This document shows positions 1-9,907 of a DNA stretch of 64,000 nucleotides, in pieces. Position 1 is the first letter of the stretch, and every line of letters begins with the position of its first letter. The notes beneath the pieces were generated by a model. That model worked only from the letters and a program-made list of their open reading frames with translations. It was not told where the DNA came from and made no database searches. The DNA is from Bryopsis sp. KO-2023 (Eukaryota > Chlorophyta > Ulvophyceae > Bryopsidales > Bryopsidaceae). Both the position numbers and the translations under genes were made by a program. Location of the stretch: assembly GCA_030272585.1 (NCBI GenBank), contig BSYQ01000005.1, positions 6,417,501 to 6,481,500 of the forward strand. The letters run 5' to 3'.

Positions 1-63
1 CTTGAGTTAGCCAACAGATGGAAGCACAACTCTGGTCTTAAAGAAGACATTAACCCCCAGACA

Positions 64-450
64 TTAGAAAAAAATGCACTGCTCAGATTCCAATAGGATC
101 TTCCTCACCAGAAACTCCCCAGGTCGCAGGTGCAAGTTTCTAACGAGCTCCGTTCCCTGCAGTCGCTTCCCCTGGAAAAAGAATGTGGTGCCCACACCAA
201 AGTCACGATATATGTTCTCAGTCCAGGGCTGACACCGCAAATAATGTAAAAAGGATCTCACCTTGTGGAAGAGCTTCACCGCCCCGTGGTTGAACTGATC
301 AGGAGGTAACTCCCGAGCGACGTCACTGACGCATGCGTCGAAACACATGTCCACACGACAACGCTCACCAGAGAGCTTCCGCACGTTGACAGTCAGCATA
401 TTCTCGTCTGGAACAGGCCATGACGACTCTTTCGCAGCTGACGGCTCCAT
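64..450 (-). CDS. Ubiquitin-like domain protein (3' end uncertain)
   Basis: The minus-strand frame opens at the ATG at 450 (MEPSAAKESS...) and encodes one ubiquitin-like beta-grasp domain, from MLTVNVRKL to about LRPGEFLV. A 90-nt intron (261..172, GTGAG...TTTCCAG) splits it and happens to be in frame. Removing it joins KLFHK to GKRLQGTEL, giving the usual ubiquitin beta-hairpin pattern (LxxxGKxLxD-like) at normal spacing; left in, it adds 30 residues in the middle of the fold. After LRPGEFL there is a second possible donor (GTGAGG, ending exon 2 at 109), so the true 3' end may lie beyond the left edge. Otherwise translation stops at 64. No diglycine end is visible, so this looks like an integral Ubl domain (Rad23/UBL4 style) rather than a conjugated modifier. 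Partner and role are unknown. Confidence 0.55.
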   Translation of the reverse strand: MEPSAAKESSWPVPDENMLTVNVRKLSGERCRVDMCFDACVSDVARELPPDQFNHGAVKLFHKVRSFLHYLRCQPWTENIYRDFGVGTTFFFQGKRLQGTELVRNLHLRPGEFLVRKILLESEQCIFF

Positions 451-540
451 ATTTCCTGTGGGGGGTCGGTGTCCCCTCGTGCGTTTCTCTTCAATACCAG
501 CGGTGGGCGTGGAACTGTCAAGTGACCAATAACCGTGCAA

Positions 541-1698
541 TGTGAGGATATGTGTGGAAATGGGAGTCAGACTCTACCCCTCTAACGCAATATTTCCATG
601 CACATGCACGATCACACCCAGCACCTTCTCCCTCACCGACTATCGACTATCCATATTAAGCTTGGACATGCACTTTGTTTCTTTCCCCGACGTGGGCACA
701 CAAAGACAGAACCTTCTCGAGTGGAAAAGTGCATGAGTTGTGTATTTTTTTCCACGGCCTTACTCGCGTCAGCGAATGCGAGGGGTTGCTCGACTTGGGG
801 ACGACAGTTCTTGGCACGCCCTTCGGTGAACAGAGAGAGGGAGGATAGGAGAAGTGACGCAGTGAAACACTGGCGTGGTAAATGTCTCGCTTCACCACAA
901 CGTTACGTTGTGCTCGAGCGAAGACTTCCAGCTGAACTTTGCCTTCTTGTCCTCTTCGCCGCCACTGTGCTTGTCCTCGAGAACACTTCACGAGGATATA
1001 TCCAAGTCGATAAGGATTTTGTGAGTTTTGTGCACTCAACTGACCTTCTTCGAAAGCCTGTATTGAAAGTTTTTGGGATCAGTATTTCAAAAAACACCTG
1101 AAGAATGTGTTGCCGTCATACCACCGTGAACACATGCGATCCCCTCCGACCTCGTCAATTAAGCACGGTTGGGGCCGATTAGTACCGGGATCAGGGATGT
1201 CCCAGGAAACCCGGCAGCGGCAACTTTTCGTCCCAGTTGCAGACATTGTATTATTGCAACACGATGCGATGTTAAAATGTGATGACCGATCATTTGATGC
1301 GATGAGGCCAGGGCTCTTTTTTGTTGTTTCTTTCTCAGCGAGAAACACCAAATTGAAGGAACTCTCAATGGACTGAGAAAATGAAGAACTGAGAATTGAG
1401 GAAAGCAACAAAGATGTGCGTTTCGTATGCTGAAGACACTGGGGATTGATATTCTGACGTTCGATACTAAGCCGTCAGGAGAAAAAAAAACTTGAGCCAA
1501 ACCTGGGTTCAACAACACGTCAAGTTTTGTGACAAGATTCCCTCAAAACATTAATCTTAATGATCTTACAAAGCGAACGACGTACACGTCATTTCTGTGA
1601 TCTCACTCCACTGGTATTTGAACAAATCCTTGAACACTTGATCAACCAACGCCCAAATCTCCTACCAGCCAACGAGCCAAACCACGACCAAGCCAACC
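541..1698. other. Intergenic, no recognised gene
   Basis: This 1.15-kb spacer lies between the divergent Ubl gene and the LHCII gene. It has overlapping open frames of 60-170 codons on both strands, but none resembles a known family, shows repeats or has convincing splice partners. It probably holds the LHCII promoter and 5' UTR. The stretch just before the LHCII ATG (about 1640-1698) is rich in CCAA/ACC motifs. Confidence 0.4.
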
Positions 1699-3194
1699 AT
1701 GCTTTCCTCTACCTTTACCGGCGCTGGACTCATGGAGGCCGTCTCCGTGAGTAGTAGTTGGACCAGTTTGTGCTGAAGCTCGCTGCTGCGCGGAGATACT
1801 GCAGTGTCATTGAATGTGTTTCTGTTGTGTATGCCAGAATGGCACCAAGGTGACCATGAGGAGCACCAAGTCTGGTCGTGGAACAGTTCGCGGAACCACT
1901 GCCGGTCGCAAAACTGCTTCCGGTCGTCAAACGGCGAGCGGTCGTGGAACGGCCTCTAGTCGAAAGACATCCAGCGGCAAGAAGGTTGGTGTTTCGAGTG
2001 CTCGCAAGACCACCGTTTCGGAAACGCCATATCTCCCCAGAACTCGACCTTGTCAAAAAAAAACAAGAGAATCGCATCAAACGCGCGGGATGGGTTTCTT
2101 GATTTGTCCGTCACCTCGGTTGCTTTAGAATTTTAAGTTTAGATCTTTCTCTCTGTTTTTTATAGGCTGTTACCACCTCCAGTCCGATTGAGTTTTACGG
2201 TCCCAACCGTGTTCTCTGGTTGGGCCCATACTCCAGTGGTGCTGTTCCCGGTTACTTGACTGGAGAATTCCCTGGTGACTACGGCTGGGATACCGCGGGT
2301 TTGTCCGCAGACCCTGAGACTTTCGCCAAGAACAGGGAGTTGGAGCTTATCCACGCTCGCTGGGCTATGTTGGGAGTTGTTGGGTGCTTGACCCCTGAGG
2401 CTCTCGAGAAGTACGCTGGCATCGAATTCGGTGAGGCCACGTGGTTCAAGGCTGGCTCCCAGATCTTCGCTGAAGGAGGACTCGATTACCTTGGAAACCC
2501 TTCCTTGGTGCATGCCCAGTCTATCCTTGCCATTGTCTGGATTCAGGTAAGGATCACATTACTTGAAAAAAAGAGGAGACCAATTGAGCACTGAGACATA
2601 CATGCAGCTGATGATAAATGATGGATCCATTGTGAGAGATGTGCGTTCTGGGTGTAGGTTATCCTTATGGGCTTGGCTGAGGGATACAGATGCTCTGGAG
2701 GTCCTTTGGGTGATGCCACTGACCCACTTTACCCTGGTGAGGCTTTCGACCCAATGGGCATGGCTGATGATCCTGATACCTTCGCTGAGTTGAAGACTAA
2801 GGAGATCAAGAACGGACGATTGGCTATGTTTGCCATGTTTGGATTCTTCGTGCAGGTGGGAAAAACCTTCCACCGTACCTGCCATCCACTTTTTCTATAG
2901 GCCTCGACCATCCTTGAGCATTTTTGCCCGAGTGTTTTTATTTTCTTATTTTTTTTGTAGGTTTGGAACCAATGTCTGGATGCCACGATTTGGCCATTTG
3001 TTCAATGAATGACCTGCTCTGTTATCAATGTCCATGCACAATGTAGTTGGTTTCAATGTGAGTGTTTCTGTTCGCAGGCTCTCCAGACTGGAAAGGGCCC
3101 TGTTGAGTGCTGGGCTGAGCACATTGCTGACCCAGTGGCCAACAATGGTTTTGTCTATGCCACCAAATTTTTCGGAACCCAATTTTACCAGTGA
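1699..3194 (+). CDS. LHCII-type chlorophyll a/b-binding protein
   Basis: Major light-harvesting antenna protein of photosystem II in the thylakoid membrane. Five exons are read: 1699-1746, 1838-about 1984, 2166-2546, 2658-2855 and 3078-3194, giving 296 aa (family usually 250-265). The mature part starts near [14 protein letters not shown] and contains [20 protein letters not shown]. Helix 1 carries the chlorophyll-binding [13 protein letters not shown], the middle helix follows [19 protein letters not shown], and helix 3 carries [15 protein letters not shown]; it ends in the ADPVANN segment. This is the green-lineage Lhcb sequence, not a fucoxanthin-binding type. The N-terminus is odd: after a short start ([10 protein letters not shown]) comes a basic Thr/Ser/Gly/Arg stretch with imperfect GRxTAS repeats. 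The donor of exon 2 is weak (AAG|GTTGGT is the best choice), so up to about 15 residues there are uncertain. Confidence 0.93.
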
Positions 3195-3663
3195 AGGGGT
3201 TAGTCAGATGGCATTTCTGATTTTTGTTAGATTCTTATGATAGGACATTTTTATTATTATTGAGAAGAAGATATGAGTTTTGAAGTGAGTGAAAATCAGA
3301 CTGGTTTTGCAACAAATGTTGGTTCTGTGTAAGAATATCGATTATCATTCGAACAGCAACAAATATCATGATCCATTGAAACTTGAGGGGGACTTGGTTA
3401 TCCACCCCTGTTACACAAGACAGAATCAACATTGCAACCTGCTGCCTTTCTGGACTACACAACTTTCTCGACTGTGGTTACATTGACCGGTCAGTACATG
3501 ACACTAGATCTGCCGACGTCTTTTTACTCTGCGCTGACGGTTGAAATGTCCCCAACCGACAAAAATCGTCACGTTTCGATCGTTTCAATCCTTTGTCGGT
3601 GAAGGTCATCTGTGATTCAGAATCATCAACTTTTCTCAGCCCTCCGCCTCAGCGTTGAATTCG
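3195..3663. other. LHCII 3' region and spacer
   Basis: T-rich 3' flank of the LHCII gene followed by a GC-richer stretch ahead of the ankyrin gene's ATG. No coding signal or repeat is seen. Confidence 0.35.
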
Positions 3664-5114
3664 ATGGCTGAACCCATCTCCCTGTTACGAAGAAAAGACC
3701 AAGTATCGCGAACAAACACGATACACGAAGCTGCCGAATTGGGGAACATTGATAAACTCGAGCGCCACAGTCAACGGGGGATAGACAATGGCTATCCCGA
3801 GCGCGTCACGCTCCAAATCCGAGATGATATCATGGGGGCCATGCCTATTCACTTCGCCGCAGAGCACGGCCACGCGCATATTCTTGAATATCTGATCAAC
3901 CACCAGGTCCATTGCAAAACACCTCGCAAAGTGTTTCATCTGTTTCTGTTGTGTAAAAGGTTCAGGGAGCTCATCTGGCCGATGTTGTGGATGGTGGAAC
4001 ATAGGTCGACTTGGACGCAGGGGACAACCACATGGTCACAGCCCTCCACCTCGCCGCGATTAGAAACCACTTGGACATTGTTCACTGTCTTCTTCGAAAC
4101 GGCGCCAAGCCGAACATTGTAGATCGCGATGGAGATACCCCCCTCCACTGGGCCGCCACCAAAGGCCACGTTGGAGTCATGGAAGTCTTGGTGAATTACA
4201 AAAACATGGACCAAGCGAACAACCAGGGGTGGACTCCTCTCCATAGAGCAAGCTTCAACGCGTACATCCCTGCATGCGAAATGCTGCTGAAGAGAGGAGC
4301 AAGCTTGCAAAGTGTGAATCGAGATGGCAACAGTGCTCTACATCTGGCGTGCCTGGCGAACCAGCTTCAGACCGTGGAGTACCTTATGAGCTGGGAGCCA
4401 AACGTGGACCTCCCCAATCACGAAGGGGAAGTGGCGGCGGAATTGTGTGGGTTGCATTACAGGGAGGCCGTCGAAGAACTGCTGTCTTCGCTCGAGGTGG
4501 CCAGAAAGCAACCGGGTAGCGTTCGTCAAATGACAAGAAAACTGTTGGCTCGAACCAGCATCGCTCCCGAACGAAACTCGACCAAGAACGGGTTGTCACC
4601 CCGAAGGAGAAGAATGACGGACCCCATCCCCCTCCCTCCGTTGTCGCCAGAAACTGAGCTTTCCCGCCAGCTATCGGTGGGGAACTATTCATCCTATGCA
4701 AAAAAGGACGCACAGGGCTTCCCCCTAATCCTCGAGGGGGCTGATATTCAAATCAGGCCTGTTTCGCGGGAGCCTGAATTTATGTCTTATGTGGAGGCCA
4801 GCCGCCATTCATCATATGCCTCGGGGATGGCTTCTTCAAACGACGGTGACACTGTGGATGGCGGCTCATTCAAACCAGAAACCAGGGAAGCGGATGAGGG
4901 GCGATCTGGAGCCATCGACGACCTGAATGCCAATGATATGTCGCCCTGGGACAGCGAAGAGGACACGGAAAAACCCGAGAGCGATGATCACAAAAGTTCG
5001 CTCAAGCAACACCGTTCAGTTAGTCTGGGGTCCGCAAAGCGTCGGACATCATTGAACAAGAAGTTTTTGGAGAAATACAATCTTCAAAAGCACTATTTGT
5101 TCGGCCCAAGCTGA
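3664..5114 (+). CDS. Ankyrin-repeat protein
   Basis: Two exons, 3664-3906 and 4005-5114, encode 450 aa. The junction is clear: CAG|GTCC donor, ATAG|GTCGAC acceptor, phase 0. It joins ILEYLINHQ to VDLDAGDNHMVTALHLAAI, completing an ankyrin repeat. The first ~220 residues are about six ankyrin repeats (IHEAAELGNIDKLE, PIHFAAEHGHAHILEYL, ALHLAAIRNHLDIVHCLL, PLHWAATKGHVGVMEVL, PLHRASFNAYIPACEMLL, ALHLACLANQLQTVEYL). The rest is a Ser/Pro/charged tail predicted to be disordered, ending in a basic segment (RRTSLNKKFLEKYNLQKHY). It has no signal peptide, membrane span or catalytic domain. Ankyrin repeats mediate protein binding; the partner cannot be read from sequence. The start is the ATG at 3664 because the frame upstream has no other ATG. 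Confidence 0.85.
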
Positions 5115-5305
5115 CGACTCTTGACTTTATTGTCAGCCGCAACATTTTTCAAAAGTTATTCGTACAGCAAAACTTTCCACCAGTTCTTTCTTAAACAGAT
5201 TTTCCTCTCGACAACTTCCATTTCATTGAGCCAAAAGGAACAGCCAAACGAGATACACTCATTGGGATAAAAAATGAATGTGTGGACTCCTGCGTCAAAC
5301 TCAAA

Positions 5306-5920
5306 CTAAGGTCTGAGCATTTCAAAACCCATGGTTTCCGCCCTCACAATCCGGCCTGTGTTCGTCTTCGCCATGTTTTCGAACCACCTTGAGTCTCTAC
5401 CCATCCGCCTTCCGCAAGTTCTGTCCCACGAAAAATTCAAAGTCAGTTCTCATCCCAACCATAAAAACAGCTGCCGTGTGACTTGTTTTGGTGCTGGGAT
5501 ATGCTTGTCAGAAGGACAACAGCTGTGTTACCTCTCGCCCGCCAAAACTTCCCTGGGTGGCTTTGCTCCAGGTCCCCCCTTTGTCCACGGCCTCAGAGTC
5601 ACGTCGCTGACTTTATACAACTCCTCATCGCTGTCGGAATCTGATTCCTCAGGTTCCTCACTGCTGCTAGTGGAGCTCTCAGATGTTGGGAGGATTGGCC
5701 CCCTGGTTCGCAATGCTGGGAGAGGCAGGGAGGCATGGCAATAGGAACTGAACGGCCTGACTTCAGTTCGCGTCAGGTCCGACGCCGCCAGGTACTGAGG
5801 TCTCTTTGGGAAAGTGACGAACGCGTCGAATTTCTGCAGCGAGTGCTGCCATTTCAGGTAGTCTCTGTAGATATCGTTCGAGCGCAACGTGGGGGTCAAG
5901 GCGCCCCTGACGGAACGCAT
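5306..5920 (-). CDS. Unrecognised protein with acidic Ser/Glu stretch
   Basis: The minus-strand model has exon 1 at 5920-5532 and exon 2 at 5420-5306, 167 aa. The donor GAGAG|GTAACA and acceptor GGGACAG|AAC give a continuous frame to a stop at 5306. The N-terminal part (SNDIYRDYLKWQHSLQKFDA, then TFPKRPQYLAASD) looks like an ordered helical segment. It is followed by an acidic Ser/Glu/Asp run (SSTSSSEEPEESDSDSDEE) and a basic C-terminus. I do not recognise the family. The second exon rests only on splice consensus and could be wrong; in that case the protein simply ends about residue 130. Confidence 0.4.
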
Positions 5921-7010
5921 ATCAGCACGCACACCTCACGTCACAATGCATCGCATAGGGAAGAACGACCGGTGCGTGGAATCCGACATTCGAGAATTCG
6001 ACGTGCGCGCGCGTGAACCCAAAGACGTCACTAATGACGACCTGGTCTACCTGGACACATGCGTTTTGGGTCGAGGTTGAATCCAGCCGCCTTGGCCCAG
6101 AGCGTAGTCCGGCAGTCCAGGAGCTAGAGTCCTGTACCCTTTTCTACGGAGGACCCTGGTACAGCGCAACACGTCCGGCTTCAGTTGGAGATTCTGGTTT
6201 AGCTTTGCTTAAGATAGGACAGGACGAACACAATTGATACGCTTCCGCGTGCCCTAAGCAACCCTCAAAAGGGCTGCGCCGCCATTTCGGCCGCCATCAG
6301 GATGGCTGTCGCGCGCCAGTTTATCACGAGTTAGGTTGGGAGTGGAGAGTTGCAAGTTGCACAGCGTGTAGAATCAGGATTGCGTGGACTTGTTCAGAGT
6401 TCGACCGCCAGCATCAAGCGATCTACTCTTGCTGTGGTACCAGCTGGGCTGCAAGGCTCTCTGCTCGTTGACTTCGTGCGTCCGTCTCTCGCGATGGTAG
6501 TGCGAGTCTACTTTGCAATACATGACGACTCCCTGCTTGTTCAGTCAGTGCGACTGGCGTCTGTGTCTCGGAGCTTCACCCCATTCTTTTGAGGTTCTTG
6601 CGGGGTGTTGCGGAGATATGCTTTCGCACGTTGACCAGTCAATCGACTGTCGGCGACTTGGTGGGCGGAGAAACTGGCATGCCGCCCCCACTATTTTTTC
6701 GTTTTGGAAGCGGATTCGAGATTTGGCATGAGATGGCACCTATCTCCAGAGCTACCATCATGCAAGGTATGAGAAATACAAACAGCGAGTTTGGAAGCCC
6801 ACACCCCTCTTATTTCTTAGTCTGCAATTCCATTGGTCTATGTATCGAGTGTCTTTAAAAAAAATTGTTGCTACATGATCCAGGTTTGAAACCAGCAAGC
6901 AAGCCCATCCTAGATTCCATTTCCAGCCACACTCACAGTCATGGCTGACTGTGCTGCTCTTCACTGGGAGGGAATGTTGCAAGCCCAACATAGATTTCAT
7001 CCATTCAGTG
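5921..7010. other. Spacer, no recognised gene
   Basis: About 1.1 kb between the small minus-strand gene and the 3' end of the Deg protease. It includes a relatively GC-rich stretch (6000-6600) with unconvincing open frames on both strands. An unannotated 5' exon or noncoding transcript cannot be excluded, but nothing here can be supported. Confidence 0.3.
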
Positions 7011-9645
7011 TCATTGCTTGAATGCAACAGTTCGGACATGAACATCTTTCAACTCAGAGCGTCCTGTGCTTGGGTCGTGTCTGTCCACTGTGAGTGGGAC
7101 CAGATCTCCAACATCGAATTCCTCGATGGTCGACAGAAACTCTTCCACATTGGTCACCTCTTGTCCCCCCACACTGACAATCACATCCCCAAGATACAGC
7201 TGGCCTGCTGCCTGGTGGACCCCCCTGAACAGTTGCACCCAGACAATGCGAAAAATCAAGGCAAAAAATCTCTGTCAGGGCCGCTCACCAATTCTTCCAA
7301 AGGAAGGTTTCGTGTGTTTGAGAATCATGATCGAAGCTCTAAAAAAGACATGGATGGTTGTGGATGGCAGTCGCAAGACGTACCTCAAACCAGCGTTGTG
7401 GGCAGGGGATCCGGCATCCACGTTAATGATAACGATCCCATTTTTGCCGTACAAGGTCAACCCTTGGACGTCAGAGGCAATCGCCAGCCCCAGCCTTGGT
7501 TTCACTATCCGGCCATGTCGAATGATTTGTTTCACGATTCTCCGCACCGTGTTTGATGGAATAGCAAACCCAATGCCAGCAAATGTCCCTGATCCTGGAC
7601 TGACGATGGCTGTGTTGACTCCAACCAATCGACCCTGGCTATCGAGCAGAGGCCCCCCAGAATTGCCTGAAAAAAAAAAAATGGACCAGCTCAATGAAAT
7701 CAACTGCAACAACGCTTGTACTCTATCAGCCATCAGCAGCAAAAAAACTCAAACTCAGGAAAAAAGCCATCGAGTCCGAAACAGATTCAGCCCATGTCTA
7801 TCAGAACTGCTTCTTTTCAATTTTTCATTCTTTTCAAGTTTTTAAATACCTGGATTGATCGCAGCATCTGTTTGAATGACATCTCGAATCTTTCTCCCAG
7901 TTCCTTGAGCTTCAATTTCCCTCCCCAATCCACTGATAATGCCAGCAGTCAAAGTTTGATCCAGCCCAAATGGATTTCCGATGGCAAACACGCGCTGCCC
8001 CACTTGCAGATTGCTAGACAGTCCGACCTGAGCAAACCGTCAATGACCTCTCTGATTATTTGCTGATTGTTTATATTTGCTTAACACCAAGTACGTCAGA
8101 CTCATTCGATTCTCAGGAGTTTACCATCTTGGGGTACCTGGACAGGCATCAGCATCTGCTTGCCAGGATCTATTTTTAGAACGGCCAGGTCCTTCTCCGG
8201 ATCCGATCCCTTCACTTCCGCATCAAATTTTTTGTTATCCGACAGCGTAATTTGAACTCGGCTTTGACCCTCCACCACCTGGATCCATAAGTCACTCTCT
8301 ATCAATTTAAGAAAGGAACAAAAACGCAGGCGAAAATGAGCACGAGAAAAATGTTGAGAAACGTGCAATTTTTTCAAAAAATCTTTCTAAGCCAAAGATT
8401 TAAAAAAACACACAGAAAAGCTGGGGTCTGCGAATTGGATGCATCCTTTCACACGCACATGTAAATTTGTAACGACGTGACCTTGTTCATCCCATACGAA
8501 CCCGGACCCAGTCCCGGCAGGGATCTCCACAGGGTTCAATGAAAATCCGTAGTAGGGCTGGCTCCTGAATGATGTTATGTGGGCTACATTACGCCGGGAT
8601 TCCTGCACAATACAAAGCAGAAAAATGATTGGAAAAGGCATGTGGATGCCAATGAATGATCTGAAATTTGATGGTCTATTAACAGGCCAGCGATCTGTGC
8701 AGGGGGAGGAAGAGGGGCATTTTATCGCATCTTTTTTCGCACTGTCCCAATACAAGCCGACATCACCACAGCTGTTTTCCACGTTCAATTTAATGTCCGT
8801 TGGAAACACGAACTCACGTTGAATAATTTGACGACATACTGCTCGTCGGGGAAAAGATGCTGATTCGGAAATGGGGTGGGGATGGATGGATCAGGCTCTG
8901 ATCCTGAGGGATCTGTCAGCAATCGCAGTCTATTTCTCACAGGCACTGGCAGCTGGTTCATGGACCCCCTCAATCGCTCAACCAGTTCAGCTTTTTCGTA
9001 GCAATCTCGAAAATCAATGTTTCCATCGTGCAACAGCTGGACGATGTCAGCCACCTATAACATGAAGTCAAAATGCCCCATCGATTCCTGGGTATTCTCA
9101 TCAATTTGCAATCATAATATGTAGAAAATTGAACATATTTCAAAATTGTCTGAATCGATCCAGAGCTCATGTCCATCTCAATAACAAACAGGGATGTAAA
9201 AAAGTGAAGTAGAAAATACGAGCAAAGGAGTGGGAATGAGCATCCAAAATGGTCCACGAACCTTCAAAGAATTAAAAGGGTCTTGGCCCGATGCTGCTGC
9301 GAAAGCTCTTGCATGCAAAACTTCTTCACATCCAAGAATTTCTTCTCAATTTTTCTCTTCTTCTTCTTTTTTTGATGCAAAAACATCGCTTTATGATAAA
9401 ACCCACGAAGCGCTTTTTCAAGGGATTTGATCCTGACATGTGGTAAATCCCAGCTTTTTTGTCCACTTTCACTTGTTCAGATCATGTAAACATAATTCAC
9501 ATATTTCCATAGTTCTGTTGAAGTTTGCGGGTGGGTGGATGGTGAGGATTGAATGCATGCACTCCATACTTTGCATGTGGCGAATTATCGAACCTGTCCA
9601 ATTGCCTCGACGTCTCAAAGCAACTTGCGCCGCCCTTCTCAACAT
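7011..9645 (-). CDS. Deg/HtrA-type serine protease with PDZ domain
   Basis: ATP-independent trypsin-like protease of the DegP/HtrA family, closest by eye to plant Deg1. Eight exons: 9645-9570, 9323-9262, 9054-8818, 8602-8459, 8278-8138, 8027-7850, 7666-7384 and 7224-7011. They sum to 1335 nt (444 aa). The N-terminus [18 protein letters not shown] is Arg-rich with few acidic residues, like an organelle presequence. The catalytic triad is intact: His about 173 in GHVVTNLH, Asp about 203 in [10 protein letters not shown], Ser about 282 in NPGNSGGPL. One PDZ domain follows ([15 protein letters not shown]) and the protein ends [12 protein letters not shown]. Residues about 47-125 ([20 protein letters not shown]) form a segment I do not recall from Deg1. 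The exon 1-2 junction is the least certain. Plastid or mitochondrial location cannot be decided from sequence. Confidence 0.9.
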
Positions 9646-9907
9646 GCTCTGTTTCAACGAAACACTTCTTTCACGCAGTCGCCAGTTCTATTCTCCAAAA
9701 ACAGCACCACCTGTAAAACGGATCTGTTCACGTGGTCCCAAAGTTTCCAGTGTGAATCTGCACGGGAAAATATCACTTAAATTCGGTGACTTTTTGGAAG
9801 ATTTGATGGCCGATTTGCAATCGGTAGCAAAGAAAAACAGCACATAGCGCTGCCTACAACGAACAGCTGTTGATTCTTGACACCACGTGGTTTCAATACA
9901 CCTCTCC
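9646..9907. promoter_or_regulatory. Divergent promoter of Deg protease and HEATR6-like gene
   Basis: The two start codons lie only about 260 bp apart on opposite strands, so both promoters must sit in or overlap this spacer. No TATA-like or other specific element is convincing. The assignment rests on gene orientation only. Confidence 0.45.

Noticed and set aside
598-1101. 167-codon plus-strand open frame before LHCII
   Set aside because: No family features, overlaps other frames of similar length on both strands, and has no splice or context support.
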